This document shows, one piece after another, positions 33,032-43,495 of a stretch of DNA of 64,000 nucleotides. The DNA is from Arenicellales bacterium (GTDB taxonomy: Bacteria; Pseudomonadota; Gammaproteobacteria; Arenicellales; JAJDZL01), in contig OX638343.1 in the NCBI GenBank assembly GCA_951813075.1, positions 1,771,999 to 1,835,998 on the forward strand, written 5' to 3'. Position 1 is the first letter of the stretch. Every line of letters begins with the position of its first letter. The position numbers were made by a program, and so were the translations under genes. The notes under the pieces are model-generated. The model had not been told where the DNA came from. It saw nothing but the letters and a program-made list of their open reading frames with translations, and made no database searches.

Positions 33032-33913
33032 CTAGGCACGAAGCATCTCCACCACCAAGTCGCCGATTCCAGCAGGATTCTCAGTGACTTGAACGCCGCA
33101 TTCACGCAACACTGAAATTTTCTCCGCTGCGGTACCCTTGCCTCCGGCAATAATCGCACCCGCATGACCCATTCGTTTGCCCGGCGGTGCCGTTACCCCT
33201 GCAATAAAAGCAGCTACCGGCTTGGTCGAGTTCTCTTTGATCCAACGCCCACAATCCTCTTCATCTGTCCCACCAATCTCACCGCACATGACGATGGCTT
33301 CGGTTTCCGGATCGTCGTTGAACCATCGGATGACATCAACATGCTTGGTACCGTTGACCGGATCACCGCCGATACCCACACAGGTTGATTGACCCAGACC
33401 CAGTTTGGTAAGCTGTTCCACCACTTCGTAGGTCAGCGTGCCAGATCTGGATACCACCCCGATCGATCCTTTCTTGTGAATATATCCCGGCATGATTCCG
33501 ATCTTGATCTCTTCAGGTGTGATCACACCCGGGCAATTCGGACCCACCAGAATCGTTTTCGAGCCTGCCATCTTGTTTCGTGTCTCGATCATGTCCTTCA
33601 CCGGTATCCCTTCGGTAATACAGATGACAAGATCCAACTTGGCTTCTACGGCCTCATCGATAGCTGCGCCTGCAAAGGGCGGTGGGACATAGATGACCGA
33701 AACCGTCGCCCCAGTCTGCTCTTTCGCTTCCGCAACTGTATCGTAAACAGGAATGCCGTCAACAACCTGACCACCTTTGCCAGGTGTGACACCCGCAACG
33801 AAAGCGCTCTTTCCACTGGCATAGTCCAAACAGTTCCGAGTATGGAACAAACCAGTTTTCCCCGTCATTCCCTGAGTCATAACGCGCGTATCGCGATTGA
33901 TCAAAATCGACAT
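33032..33913 (-). CDS. sucD: Succinyl-CoA ligase alpha subunit SucD
   Basis: The 293-residue protein begins [21 protein letters not shown] and has the CoA-binding Rossmann domain with [17 protein letters not shown]. It also has [28 protein letters not shown], and the phosphohistidine loop [16 protein letters not shown]. It forms succinyl-CoA with SucC in the citric acid cycle. SucC is immediately upstream with a two-base gap. Sequence motifs are orthodox. Confidence 0.94.
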   Translation of the reverse strand: MSILINRDTRVMTQGMTGKTGLFHTRNCLDYASGKSAFVAGVTPGKGGQVVDGIPVYDTVAEAKEQTGATVSVIYVPPPFAGAAIDEAVEAKLDLVICITEGIPVKDMIETRNKMAGSKTILVGPNCPGVITPEEIKIGIMPGYIHKKGSIGVVSRSGTLTYEVVEQLTKLGLGQSTCVGIGGDPVNGTKHVDVIRWFNDDPETEAIVMCGEIGGTDEEDCGRWIKENSTKPVAAFIAGVTAPPGKRMGHAGAIIAGGKGTAAEKISVLRECGVQVTENPAGIGDLVVEMLRA

Positions 33914-33915
33914 GC

Positions 33916-35082
33916 TTATTCTCCTCTCACCGCCTGAACGACTTTTCTCGCCGCATCATCCATCGTATCGGCGAGAATCAGCGTAAGTCCCGAATCACTG
34001 AGGATCTGTTTACCTCTCTCGACATTCGTGCCCTCAAGCCGAACCACGACCGGCACTTTCAGCTCAATCTGACTGAACGCGGATACCAGTCCCTCGGCAA
34101 TCACATCACACCGCATGATGCCACCAAAAATATTGACCAGCACGGCACGTATGCGATCATTGCCGAGCATGATCTTGAACGCTGCAATAACCTGTTCCGC
34201 CGTTGCACCACCGCCAACATCCAGAAAATTCGCAGGCTCCTCACCATACAGTTTGATGATATCCATGGTCGCCATTGCGAGCCCGGCTCCGTTGACCAGA
34301 CAACCAATATTGCCATCCAATGGGATATAGGATAACCCGGCATCTGTCGCCTCGATTTCTTCCGTTGATTCCTCGTCGAGATCTCGATATCCGGCAAGTT
34401 CCGGATGTCGGTAAATCGCGCTGTCATCGAAAGTCATTTTCGCATCGAGCGCGAGAACCCGGCCATCGGTTGTGACGACCAAGGGATTGATCTCGGCAAG
34501 TGAGGCATCGCTATCCCAAAATGCCGAATACAATGACTTGAGTAGTTTGGCCGCGCTTTCCACCAGTTCTTCAGGAACACCGCAAAAGCGCGCCGCGGAT
34601 TCCGCATCAGCGCCTGTGAGACCGACTTTTGGATCGATGAACGTCTTATGAATTTTTTCCGGCGTTTCGGCAGCAACTTCCTCGATTTCCATACCGCCTT
34701 CAGGACTGACCATCAAAACCACCCGCTGAGTTGTCCGATCAACAACGAGCCCGGCATAGATCTCCGACTGGATCGGAATACCTTCCTCAACGAGTAGTCG
34801 TCGAACCGGCTGCCCTTTGGAACCTGTTTGAGGCGTGACCAAAGGTTGCTGCATGATTTCCCCGGCGGCTTGAACCGCGTCCTGTTCCGAGCGCACAACG
34901 CGCACACCGCCACCCTTGCCTCGCCCGCCTGCATGAATCTGCGCTTTGACGACCCAGACACTCCCGCCGAGTTGGGCCAGCGCGTCAGGAACTTCGTCGG
35001 AGTTCCTGCAAACGACGTTACGCGGCGTAACCACACCGTAATTGCGCAAAATTTCCTTTGCCTGATATTCGTGTACTTTCAC
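33916..35082 (-). CDS. sucC: Succinyl-CoA ligase beta subunit SucC
   Basis: From GTG 35082 the product is 388 residues ([17 protein letters not shown]). A TTG 27 bases upstream is possible but less family-like. ATP-grasp motifs are intact: [57 protein letters not shown] and [18 protein letters not shown]. With SucD it makes succinyl-CoA and ATP/GTP. It follows the second pair on the same strand, so sucCD is duplicated in tandem; this copy is the orthodox one. Confidence 0.94.
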   Translation of the reverse strand: MKVHEYQAKEILRNYGVVTPRNVVCRNSDEVPDALAQLGGSVWVVKAQIHAGGRGKGGGVRVVRSEQDAVQAAGEIMQQPLVTPQTGSKGQPVRRLLVEEGIPIQSEIYAGLVVDRTTQRVVLMVSPEGGMEIEEVAAETPEKIHKTFIDPKVGLTGADAESAARFCGVPEELVESAAKLLKSLYSAFWDSDASLAEINPLVVTTDGRVLALDAKMTFDDSAIYRHPELAGYRDLDEESTEEIEATDAGLSYIPLDGNIGCLVNGAGLAMATMDIIKLYGEEPANFLDVGGGATAEQVIAAFKIMLGNDRIRAVLVNIFGGIMRCDVIAEGLVSAFSQIELKVPVVVRLEGTNVERGKQILSDSGLTLILADTMDDAARKVVQAVRGE

Positions 35083-35125
35083 TTCGCCTCTATTTTTCTG
35101 ATCGAACAATAAATGATGAATCGCA

Positions 35126-36001
35126 TCAGCGACGGACTACCCTGCGCACCGTTCGTCCGATCTCCACGGGAGATTCGATCAGGGTGACACCAGCATCCCT
35201 CAGCATCTCAACTTTTCTCTCGGCGCCACCCAGGCCGGCCGAAATGATCGCACCTGAATGCCCCATGCGCCGATCTGGCGGTGCATGCCGTCCCGCAATA
35301 TATCCCAGTACAGGTTTTGGAAAATTCTCCGATGCGAGATATTGAGCTGCGTCCTCTTCAGCCGCGCCGCCAATCTCGCCGATCACAAGCACCGCATCCG
35401 TTTCTATGTCGTCACGAAACAGCTCAAGGCAATCGGTAAATGCCATACCCTGGATGACATCGGCTCCGATTCCAACGCAGGTGGATTGACCCAGACCATC
35501 AGTACACAACTGGGCTACTGCTTCATAAAACAACGTCCCCGATCTTGATATCACCCCGATCCGGCCCGGTTGATAGATCGAAGTGGGAATGATGCCGATA
35601 TTGCACTTGCCGGGTGCGATAATCCCCGGACAGTTGGGACCAATCATTTTTGAATCCGATTCCGACAGCCTTTCCCTGATTCTCAGCATGTCGAGCATTG
35701 GAATTCCTTCAGTAATACAGACGATCAGCTCAACGCCGGCGTCGATGGCTTCAATGACTGCATCTTTTGCCGCATGCGGGGGAACAAACAGTACCGAGGC
35801 TGTCGCATCGGTTGCTTCTCGGGCTTCGCTGACGGTGTCGAAAACCGGCAAGGTGAGGTGCTTCTGTCCACCGCGTCCGGGCACGACACCACCAACGATC
35901 TTGGTACCGTATTCAATCGCACGGTGTGAGAAAAAACTTCCCCGATAACCGGTGATACCCTGGCACAGTACGCGAGTGTTTGAATCGACCAGTATGCTCA
36001 C
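35126..36001 (-). CDS. Second ligase alpha subunit, SucD/MtkB-like
   Basis: The 291-residue protein follows the SucD pattern: [74 protein letters not shown], and the phosphohistidine loop [20 protein letters not shown]. The active-site histidine is kept. It is paired with the divergent beta subunit 9 bases upstream. It could serve a different acid (malate in MtkAB, a branched or hydroxy acid, or a C4 acid imported by the adjacent transporter). Substrate not deducible here. Confidence 0.85.
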   Translation of the reverse strand: MSILVDSNTRVLCQGITGYRGSFFSHRAIEYGTKIVGGVVPGRGGQKHLTLPVFDTVSEAREATDATASVLFVPPHAAKDAVIEAIDAGVELIVCITEGIPMLDMLRIRERLSESDSKMIGPNCPGIIAPGKCNIGIIPTSIYQPGRIGVISRSGTLFYEAVAQLCTDGLGQSTCVGIGADVIQGMAFTDCLELFRDDIETDAVLVIGEIGGAAEEDAAQYLASENFPKPVLGYIAGRHAPPDRRMGHSGAIISAGLGGAERKVEMLRDAGVTLIESPVEIGRTVRRVVRR

Positions 36002-36010
36002 AATTTCAAC

Positions 36011-37168
36011 TCAGCGAATCTTCATCAATAGCTCAACCGCGTCCTGCATGGTATTCGCCATTTCAAACGGTATTCTCGAATTCCGCAGCAATGTCAAGCC
36101 ATGTTCTTTTTTTGTTCCGGCGAAACGCACAATAATCGGCTTTTTGATCTTGGATTTCATGTGGGCGGTAATCAAGCCTTCCGCGACAGTATCACAGTGA
36201 GTCAACCCGCCCCCGACAACATTCACAAACAGAGCCTTGATGGAATCGTTCTGGACGACCGTTTCGCAAGCATCTGACACGTTGGATCGAGAGGCGATCG
36301 GTGGGAGATCCAGAAAGTTAGCTGGTTCCAGACCGTTCAGTTTCAGAAGATCCATGGTCGCCAGTGCCAGACCGGCACCGCCGACCAGAAGTCCGATATC
36401 CCCGTGAAGGCTGACGTAGTTGTAACCGCTCTGTGCTCGAAGTCGACGGTCGGATTCCTGATTCAGACTGAGGAGTTCGGCATATTGCTCATGTCGGTAA
36501 AGCGCATTGTCATCCAATTCCATCTTGACATCTAGACCGACAAGTTTCGTGCCTCCGACCACTGCGAGTGGGTTCAGTTCTATGGATAGCGCATCCAGTT
36601 CGACGAGCGCTTGATGCATCTGCTGGCACATCTCGACAAATTCCGATGCGAGGAATTCATCCAAATTCATTTGTCGCGCGAGTTCCGCCAGATTATCCTG
36701 ATCGGGTGGCGCATCAACAGATACAGCAAGCCGGTGTACCGGTTGCGCGGAATCGTCGATCTTCGTCTCAATACCGCTACCGCCGGAAGCGGCCGCAAGC
36801 AGAATGAGTTCTCGTCGATAACGATCAAGCAGCAAAGCGAGATACATTTCTCTGTCCGTATCACATCCCTGCTCAATATAGACCGACTTGACAGTCAGTC
36901 CTGCAGCACCTGTCTGAGGTGTCACCAATCGACTTCCGAGCAACGTTCGAGCCAGCGTGGTGACTTCCGCTCTGGTACGGGCGACTTTGACACCGCCGAA
37001 CTGTCCTCGATCGCCAGCGAGAATCTGTGCTTTGACCACCCAGTAGTCGGCATCAATTCGACTCGCAGCAACTTCAGCTTCGTCAGCGGAAAACGCGACT
37101 TCACCACTGGGAAAGGAAAAACCGTATCGACTCAGCAGGTTTTTCGCTTGATATTCATGGACGAACAT
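36011..37168 (-). CDS. Second ligase beta subunit, SucC-like with altered nucleotide-binding motifs
   Basis: The 385-residue protein begins MFVHEYQAKNLLSRYGFSFP and keeps the ATP-grasp frame but departs at conserved points. The ATP loop reads AQILAGDRGQFGGVKVA where SucC has [13 protein letters not shown] (His to Leu, Lys to Gln). The phosphate loop reads NFLDLPPIASRSNV where SucC has [21 protein letters not shown] replaces [10 protein letters not shown]. The metal ligands ELNPLAVV and LDVKMELDD remain. It is upstream of its alpha partner and may use a different nucleotide or acid, or be partly degenerate. Confidence 0.85.
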   Translation of the reverse strand: MFVHEYQAKNLLSRYGFSFPSGEVAFSADEAEVAASRIDADYWVVKAQILAGDRGQFGGVKVARTRAEVTTLARTLLGSRLVTPQTGAAGLTVKSVYIEQGCDTDREMYLALLLDRYRRELILLAAASGGSGIETKIDDSAQPVHRLAVSVDAPPDQDNLAELARQMNLDEFLASEFVEMCQQMHQALVELDALSIELNPLAVVGGTKLVGLDVKMELDDNALYRHEQYAELLSLNQESDRRLRAQSGYNYVSLHGDIGLLVGGAGLALATMDLLKLNGLEPANFLDLPPIASRSNVSDACETVVQNDSIKALFVNVVGGGLTHCDTVAEGLITAHMKSKIKKPIIVRFAGTKKEHGLTLLRNSRIPFEMANTMQDAVELLMKIR

Positions 37169-37434
37169 TGGCTTGCATTCGTTTCAGGTGAACCAGAAAG
37201 GACATTGACTTCATTTTAACCGAACCGGAGTGGTGTGGCACTTACTTTGAGCATTTGCTAAATTTTTGATACCGCAATTGATTTTGTATAAATTCAGATA
37301 TATTCGTTGTATATTTGATTTTTCGCGATCTTTGGGCTACTCTAAATTTGATTATTGCAATAATTCTAATTTTGGTATATTGCATACAAAATACCAAATA
37401 GTAGACCACAATTAACCTCCAGGAGTATAGAAAT

Positions 37435-38424
37435 ATGAAAACTATAAGGAAAATGTTGTTGACATCCGCAAGTTTGTTGGCTTTGGCGTTCTTTTCAGTT
37501 GCCAGCGTTCAGGTGGCAATGGCTGAATTTGACCCTAAAAAGCCAGTCGACTTCGTCATTATGGCCGGTAAAGGTGGTGGTGCTGACAAGATGGCACGTC
37601 TGATGCAATCGATTATTGAGAAGCACGGGCTCGCCAGTAAGCCGTTTGTACCGATCAATAAGCCCGGCGGATCCGGTGCCGAAGCTCTGGTGCACATGAA
37701 CAACACCTCAGGTGCGGCAAAAGATCATACCGTGATGGTGACGCTTAACAGCTTCTATACGACGCCTTTGCGTCAGCCCAATTTGGGAATTGATATTTCA
37801 ACGTTCACTCCGGTCGGACGCATGGCGGAAGATACCTTCCTGTTGTGGGTCAATGTAGACAGCGGAATCATGAATGTTGATGATTTCGTAGCCGCCGCCA
37901 AAGCAGCAGGCGATAGCTGGATCATGGCGGGAACCGGTAAAGGTCAGGAAGATCAGTTGCTTACCGACTTCCTGAATCGAACTTACGGCCTGAATATGAC
38001 CTACGTACCCTACAAGGGTGGTGGTCGTGTCGCCAAGGAACTGGCAGGAAATAACGCGAATTCAACGGTAAACAACCCGTCTGAACAGCTGGGTTTCTAT
38101 GAAGCCGGAAATACCCGGGCACTGGCTGCTTTCACTGGAAATCGATTGGAACTGTTTCCGAACGCACCGACTTTCGGTGAACTCGGAAATGAATTCATCT
38201 ACTACATGCAGCGAAGCGTTGTTGGTCCTCCAGGAATGTCTGCTGAAGCCGCCGCGTACTATCAGGAACTTTTTTCGAAAGTCTTCCAGACAGAAGAATG
38301 GCAGGAATACAAGAAAAGCAAAAGCCTCTATGGTGATTTCCTGACCGGTCAGGCTCTCATGGACTACTGGATGAATGAGCGCACCATTCACGAAGCTATG
38401 CTGAAGCAAATCGGCGAAATCTAA
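37435..38424 (+). CDS. tctC: Tripartite tricarboxylate transporter substrate-binding protein (TctC/Bug)
   Basis: The 329-residue protein has a Sec signal (MKTIRKMLLTSASLLALAFF, cleaved near VAMA). The Bug-type fold shows PVDFVIMAGKGGGADKMARL, PVGRMAEDTFLLWVNVDSGI, AGTGKGQEDQLLTDFLNRTY and YVPYKGGGRVAKELAGNN. An AGGAG site lies 10 bases upstream of ATG 37435. It delivers a carboxylate to TctAB. The ligand is unknown; a citrate-like or C4 acid is likely, and the neighbouring ligase pairs suggest an acid activated to a CoA ester. Confidence 0.9.
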   Translation: MKTIRKMLLTSASLLALAFFSVASVQVAMAEFDPKKPVDFVIMAGKGGGADKMARLMQSIIEKHGLASKPFVPINKPGGSGAEALVHMNNTSGAAKDHTVMVTLNSFYTTPLRQPNLGIDISTFTPVGRMAEDTFLLWVNVDSGIMNVDDFVAAAKAAGDSWIMAGTGKGQEDQLLTDFLNRTYGLNMTYVPYKGGGRVAKELAGNNANSTVNNPSEQLGFYEAGNTRALAAFTGNRLELFPNAPTFGELGNEFIYYMQRSVVGPPGMSAEAAAYYQELFSKVFQTEEWQEYKKSKSLYGDFLTGQALMDYWMNERTIHEAMLKQIGEI

Positions 38425-38458
38425 GTTATTGTAAAACCGCATCAGACCGGCGAATACC

Positions 38459-38953
38459 ATGCGTAGAGCGGAACTCGTCATGGCCGTCATCATGGCCATC
38501 GTGTCGATCAGTTTGATGTGGAAAAGCGCAGAACTCCCCATCGGCTGGATTCCCAGAGAGGGTCCGGGCGGTGGGGCGTTTCCTTTCTGGCTGTCCGCTG
38601 GAATGCTTGTGTGCTGCATTTGGATCATTGTCCGATGGTTCAGGGGCTATTTCGACAGCTACGGCGATACACTGTATATGGACAAGGAGACTGTTCGGGT
38701 ATTTCTCACCGGTGCAGTCTCACTGACGGTCACTATCGGTGCGATTTATCTAGTCGGGGTCTATGGTGCAATCCCCATGTTGCTGATTTTTTACATGAAG
38801 TTCATCGGACGTCATACATGGCCTTTGACGATTGCCCTGGCAGTAGCATTCCCAGTTGTCACGTTTTTCTTTTTTGAGATTGCGCTGACAATCACCTTGC
38901 CGAAAGGATTGACCGAACCCTTGTTCTATCCTCTGTACGACATATTTCTCTAA
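38459..38953 (+). CDS. tctB: Tripartite tricarboxylate transporter small membrane subunit TctB
   Basis: The 164-residue membrane protein has four predicted helices (AVIMAIVSISLMWKSAELPI, FPFWLSAGMLVCCIWIIV, VFLTGAVSLTVTIGAIYLVG, VAFPVVTFFFFEIALTITLP). The short LPIGWIPREGPGGGAF loop is typical of TctB. It is the poorly conserved accessory subunit of TTT systems, placed correctly between TctC and TctA. Confidence 0.87.
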   Translation: MRRAELVMAVIMAIVSISLMWKSAELPIGWIPREGPGGGAFPFWLSAGMLVCCIWIIVRWFRGYFDSYGDTLYMDKETVRVFLTGAVSLTVTIGAIYLVGVYGAIPMLLIFYMKFIGRHTWPLTIALAVAFPVVTFFFFEIALTITLPKGLTEPLFYPLYDIFL

Positions 38954-38974
38954 TTCAGCCGGACCAACACAGTC

Positions 38975-40486
38975 GTGGAAGTACTCGCCCTCTTGTTTGA
39001 CGGTTTTATCGTCGCTCTTGAGCCACTGAATTTCATTCTGATCGTGGTCGGCGTCACGGTTGGATTGTTTATCGGAGCCATGCCCGGACTTGGCTCCGTC
39101 AATGGCGTCGCTATTTTGTTACCGATGACGTTCCTGGTGCCTCCAACATCTGCGGTCATATTTCTCGGGGCAATATATTACGGCGCCATGTACGGGGGTG
39201 CAATCAGCTCAATCATGTTGGGTATTCCCGGTGCATCAACTGCAGTTGCGACTACATTCGACGGCCGTCCGATGGCGAGGTCTGGTTTAGCCGATCAGGC
39301 ATTGATAGCAGCTGCAACCGCATCGTTCGTCGGCGGAACGATTTCTGTGATCCTGTTCACGATGTTTGCACCACCTCTGGCAGAGGTCGCGCTGAGGTTT
39401 GGCGCACCGGAAGAGTTTGCGTTGATGCTGCTGGCGTTTGCAACCTTCATCGGACTGAGCGGCGACGATATCCCGAAAACATTTTTCTCCATCCTGATCG
39501 GGCTGGTACTCAGTGCAGTCGGACTCGATATCGTAAGTGGTGAACCTCGGTTGATATTCTTCGATATTCCCGGATTCTTCCATGGCGTCAATTTTCTGGT
39601 ACTGGCAATCGGAATATACGGAATTGGCGAAATTCTGTGGACACTTGAGACCAACAAGGGCGAGGTGGAGGTCTCCACTCTCGAACTGACTCTGAAAAAA
39701 TTTATCTCTGGCTTTTTTCGCCTCAAAAATGCAATCAGTACGATGCTTATGGGCTCATTCCTGGGTTTTTTCGTTGGAATCTTGCCGGCTGCCGGCGCGA
39801 CACCCGGCTCTTTGATGGCGTATGGTGTGGCAAAGACCATGGATAAGAACCCGGAAAGTTTTGGCAAGGGAAACGTCAAGGGTGTTGCAGCACCCGAGGC
39901 CGCGAACAACTCCGCCAGTACCGGTTCCATGCTGCCGATGCTGACACTTGGAATCCCAGGATCACCAACAACTGCTATTCTGCTAGGGGGCATGGTTATC
40001 TGGGGACTGGAACCGGGACCAAGGCTGTTTACCGATCAGACGGAGTTCGTCTGGGGCCTGATTGCGAGCCTGTATGCTGCAAATTTACTTGCTCTTGTGA
40101 TCAATCTCGCTTTTATTCCAGTATTTATCTGGGTACTGAGGGTTCCGTTCACTATTCTGGCGCCGGTCATTTTCATCCTGTGTATAGTGGGCGGTTACGC
40201 TCCGACACAAGACATGCACGATGTCTGGTTGATGCTGTTATTCGGTGTGGTCGGCTATCTGATGAGAAAGTTGGATTATCCGATGGCACCGGCTGTACTC
40301 GCCATCGTACTTGGGCCGCTGGCGGAGACATCCCTGCGTCAATCGTTGATTATCGGCAAAGGCTCACCGCAAATTTTTATAGACCGTCCGATCGCAGCAG
40401 CCATTATGGCTTGTGCTATCATTCTGTTCATACTTCCACTTGTCAAGCTGATATCCGCAAAGCGAAAAAAATCTTCTTCAAATTGA
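38975..40486 (+). CDS. tctA: Tripartite tricarboxylate transporter large permease TctA
   Basis: The 503-residue permease starts at GTG 38975 (MEVLALLFDGFIVALEPLNF). It carries the TctA signatures GAMPGLGSVNGVAILLPMTF, AIYYGAMYGGAISSIMLGIP, and GILPAAGATPGSLMAYGVAK, plus TLGIPGSPTTAILLGGMVIW and about twelve membrane segments. It uses the membrane potential or sodium to import the TctC-bound acid. It follows tctB by 21 bases. Confidence 0.93.
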   Translation: MEVLALLFDGFIVALEPLNFILIVVGVTVGLFIGAMPGLGSVNGVAILLPMTFLVPPTSAVIFLGAIYYGAMYGGAISSIMLGIPGASTAVATTFDGRPMARSGLADQALIAAATASFVGGTISVILFTMFAPPLAEVALRFGAPEEFALMLLAFATFIGLSGDDIPKTFFSILIGLVLSAVGLDIVSGEPRLIFFDIPGFFHGVNFLVLAIGIYGIGEILWTLETNKGEVEVSTLELTLKKFISGFFRLKNAISTMLMGSFLGFFVGILPAAGATPGSLMAYGVAKTMDKNPESFGKGNVKGVAAPEAANNSASTGSMLPMLTLGIPGSPTTAILLGGMVIWGLEPGPRLFTDQTEFVWGLIASLYAANLLALVINLAFIPVFIWVLRVPFTILAPVIFILCIVGGYAPTQDMHDVWLMLLFGVVGYLMRKLDYPMAPAVLAIVLGPLAETSLRQSLIIGKGSPQIFIDRPIAAAIMACAIILFILPLVKLISAKRKKSSSN

Positions 40487-40518
40487 TTTCATTGGTCTAC
40501 GACCAACCGGTTTAGAGT

Positions 40519-42525
40519 GTGAACACCAAAGTTGCCGAATCTTCACAATTCAAACATCTTTTCAGTCCTCTCGATCTAGGACACAAAACCCTTAAACACC
40601 GATTGAACTTCGGTGCCCACACAGCGAATATGGCTGTCGACGGACTGCCGGTCGAACGCCATCATGGCTATTATCTGGAACGAGCGATCGGTGGTGCCGC
40701 CATGATTGTTGTTGAACCGATACCAATTCACCAGACCGGGGTGCTCACACGAGGCAACTTTCGAAGCGGAGATGACAGCATCATCGAACATTTTCAAAAG
40801 ATAACTGACAGTTGTCATGAATATGGCACCGTGATGATCCAGCAGCTCTATCACGTCGGAGCACATGGAGATTGGGACAACTCATTCATGCCGAACTGGT
40901 CGCCATCCGGGCGGCCGTCCATGCACGATCACGACGGCAGTGTCACAATGTCCGATCGCCAGATCGTTGAGATCATCACCGCCTTCGCCGATGCTGCTTT
41001 GCGCGCTAAAAATGGCGGATTTGACGGCTGCGAACTCATGGCTGCGTATAACGCGTTGATCGAACAATTCTGGTCACCGTTCACCAACCGACGCAGTGAC
41101 AGCTATGGTGGGTCATTTGAGAAAAGAATGAAATTCTCGGTTGACCTGCTTACGGCGATTCGTGATGCTGTCGGTCCGGATTTCATCATTGGCGTCTGTA
41201 CCAGTTTTGACCCGGTATTTCCAGAAGTACTGCCGATCGAAACCATGCAGGAAATCGTGCGCTATCACGATGAACGTGGTCTTTTTGATTACGTAACTGT
41301 CGGAACCGGTGGATATTACAACTACACGATGATCATTCCGATCGCGCTGCACGAAGATCAACTGGGCATGCCATTCGCGGCAAAAATCCGCGAATCGGTC
41401 AAGCACGCGAAAGTGCAGGCGGAAAGTCATATCAGGACTCCGGAAAGCGCAAACTATGCAATCGCCTCGGGAAGTGCCGATATGGTCAGTATTGTTAGAG
41501 GACAGATTGCCGACCCGCACATGGCGAATAAAGCCATGCAGAACCGGGTTGATGAGATCAGACCCTGTCTGTCGTGTAATCAGATGTGCTGGGGACGACG
41601 CTTTCGCGACTACTGGATCAGTTGTTTGGTCAATCCTTCCGCCGGTCGTGAATTTGAGATAGGTGGTGACCGATTCACGAAGGCTGAAACCAGTCGGAAA
41701 ATCCTTGTCGTCGGTGGTGGACCCGCCGGTTGTGAGGCAGCGCGAGTTGCTGCGGAGCGCGGACACCGTGTCACTCTGGTTGAAGCTTCAGGTCATGTCG
41801 GAGGACAGTTTCGGCTCGCTGGTTTGCAACCACGTCGCGGCCAGATTACTGACTATCTGGAATGGATGGAAAGGCAACTGATTCGACTCGGGGTCGACTT
41901 GCGGTTCAATACGCCGTTTTTCGCACAAGATGTGATGGAGTTTGGCGCGGATGCGGTCATTCTGGCCACAGGTTCACTGCCCTCCGATACCGGCTATCAA
42001 CGTGGAATTCCGACCCGGGATGAATTGCCTGGAATCGATCGCGAAAATGTCTGGCATGTTGAGGATGTCATGACGCGAACCGCCAAACTTGGACATTCGG
42101 TGCTGCTGCTTGATGACGTTGGGACATGGAAAGCCGGGGGTACCGCGTTGCATCTGATCGAAAAAGGGCATCAACTTTCTATTGTCACGCCATATCCAAT
42201 AGTCGGACGCGAAATCACCCGAACCGGCGCCGACCTGGCGCTGCGCGAACGCCTGCGTGCGGCTGGGACCGTGTTTTACTGCGAATCAGCGGTTACTGAA
42301 TGGTTTGGTGACCGTGCCAGTATTATGGATCTGCTTGACAGCTCCGTAACCGAAATAGATTTCGACAGCTTGGTTCTTGCCACAGTCAATATCTCGGTGA
42401 GCGATGTTCAGTCGGAACTCGCAGATCAGGAGGATTTTGACATACATGTCATTGGAGATTGTCTTTCTCCCCGACAGACACCTGCGGCAACCTATGAGGG
42501 GCGCATGGTTGGACTTCAACTTTAA
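40519..42525 (+). CDS. FMN/FAD Fe-S oxidoreductase, DgcA/StcD-like (Old Yellow Enzyme family)
   Basis: The 668-residue protein starts at GTG 40519. Residues about 10-360 are an Old-Yellow-Enzyme-type TIM barrel (HRLNFGAHTANMAVDG, QQLYHVGAHG, FDGCELMAAYNALIEQFW). A [4Fe-4S] motif CLSCNQMCWGRR...SCLVNP follows. A C-terminal FAD/NAD domain follows (ILVVGGGPAGCEAARVAAER, AVILATGSLPSDTG). Trimethylamine dehydrogenase, DgcA (dimethylglycine) and StcD (stachydrine/methylproline) share this layout. It follows tctA by 32 bases, possibly in one operon. Substrate is likely a methylated amine or betaine; exact identity is unproven. Confidence 0.87.
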   Translation: MNTKVAESSQFKHLFSPLDLGHKTLKHRLNFGAHTANMAVDGLPVERHHGYYLERAIGGAAMIVVEPIPIHQTGVLTRGNFRSGDDSIIEHFQKITDSCHEYGTVMIQQLYHVGAHGDWDNSFMPNWSPSGRPSMHDHDGSVTMSDRQIVEIITAFADAALRAKNGGFDGCELMAAYNALIEQFWSPFTNRRSDSYGGSFEKRMKFSVDLLTAIRDAVGPDFIIGVCTSFDPVFPEVLPIETMQEIVRYHDERGLFDYVTVGTGGYYNYTMIIPIALHEDQLGMPFAAKIRESVKHAKVQAESHIRTPESANYAIASGSADMVSIVRGQIADPHMANKAMQNRVDEIRPCLSCNQMCWGRRFRDYWISCLVNPSAGREFEIGGDRFTKAETSRKILVVGGGPAGCEAARVAAERGHRVTLVEASGHVGGQFRLAGLQPRRGQITDYLEWMERQLIRLGVDLRFNTPFFAQDVMEFGADAVILATGSLPSDTGYQRGIPTRDELPGIDRENVWHVEDVMTRTAKLGHSVLLLDDVGTWKAGGTALHLIEKGHQLSIVTPYPIVGREITRTGADLALRERLRAAGTVFYCESAVTEWFGDRASIMDLLDSSVTEIDFDSLVLATVNISVSDVQSELADQEDFDIHVIGDCLSPRQTPAATYEGRMVGLQL

Positions 42526-42677
42526 GGTTGCGGAACTGGGGAGCCGCCGCAATGAAGTAATGCACTGACGCGCAGTCAGTCAGCGAAAATCTCACTACGC
42601 AATGGTGTGCAAGTCTACCCGACTTGCCAAGCCGACGATTCCGTGAATCAAGACGGATTCAAACGCCGGCTGATTTA

Positions 42678-43217
42678 TCACTCCGGAAGTACGTAAATTC
42701 TTACCGGAATTGTCGCGCCTGGCCGACGATTCATCGTCCACGTGAATAGTTTGTCGCCATATTCATAAGTCACATCATAACCATCCAACCGCTGTACTTC
42801 GACCTCTCTTTGGACAGTAGTACACCGACGCTGAGTGGTTGACGTGCCTTGTGAATTCCGCTGCGCATTCTTTTTTTCCATATCGCTGGCGATTGAAGCA
42901 CCAAGAATTGCACCTATGGTCGCACCAGTGTCGCCATTATCGTCGTCAAGTTGCTTTCCAATAGCACCGCCAATCAGCAAACCGAGAATTTCCGGTGTAT
43001 CTGAACTGGTCGAACCTGAACCGGTGTTGACTGTTACATCTCGGCACTCTTCGACAGGTCGTTGCTCTATCACCGTAACGTAGCGTTCGTTGACTGCGAT
43101 GACGCGAGCCTCACCTGCGATAGATGGTGGCGAATCCGACGCGGAGAAAATTGCTGGAGCGATCATACTGATCGTACCCGACAAAATTGCGATAAAAACT
43201 AATTTAATTTTGATCAT
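42678..43217 (-). CDS. Glycine-zipper 2TM surface-antigen-type protein
   Basis: From ATG 43217 (179 aa) the product has a signal-like N-terminus (KIKLVFIAILSGTISMIAPA), an Arg/Val-rich beta segment (GEARVIAVNERYVTVIEQRP), and a glycine-zipper Rick_17kDa_Anti region (LLIGGAIGKQLDDDNGDTGA, then IGAILGASIASDMEKK). A C-terminal beta domain follows (RRCTTVQREVEVQRLDGYDV). Such proteins are envelope-associated, with roles in membrane integrity or adhesion poorly defined. It lacks a lipobox Cys, so a periplasmic or outer-membrane location is inferred. Confidence 0.75.
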   Translation of the reverse strand: MIKIKLVFIAILSGTISMIAPAIFSASDSPPSIAGEARVIAVNERYVTVIEQRPVEECRDVTVNTGSGSTSSDTPEILGLLIGGAIGKQLDDDNGDTGATIGAILGASIASDMEKKNAQRNSQGTSTTQRRCTTVQREVEVQRLDGYDVTYEYGDKLFTWTMNRRPGATIPVRIYVLPE

Positions 43218-43495
43218 GGCTGATTGCCTGTTAAGTCTGATTGAATGCAAATCCACTACTTACCGATCAATCATCTTGCAAAGGTAGTAATTGGAATGAC
43301 ATATCTGATAGTATAGCCGGTTGACTGGGTGAATTCGGTTAAATCTCACTGGTTCGGAAATCAGGCTTCAGTATTATCGTGAATACCTGAATGAAAACGA
43401 ATTTCTGCGAAACCTGATATCCCCAATACCTGTGAAAATGGCAACGCAGATATTGATCGATGCCTCAATAAGTCAAACAATCGCCCGCGCAGCGG

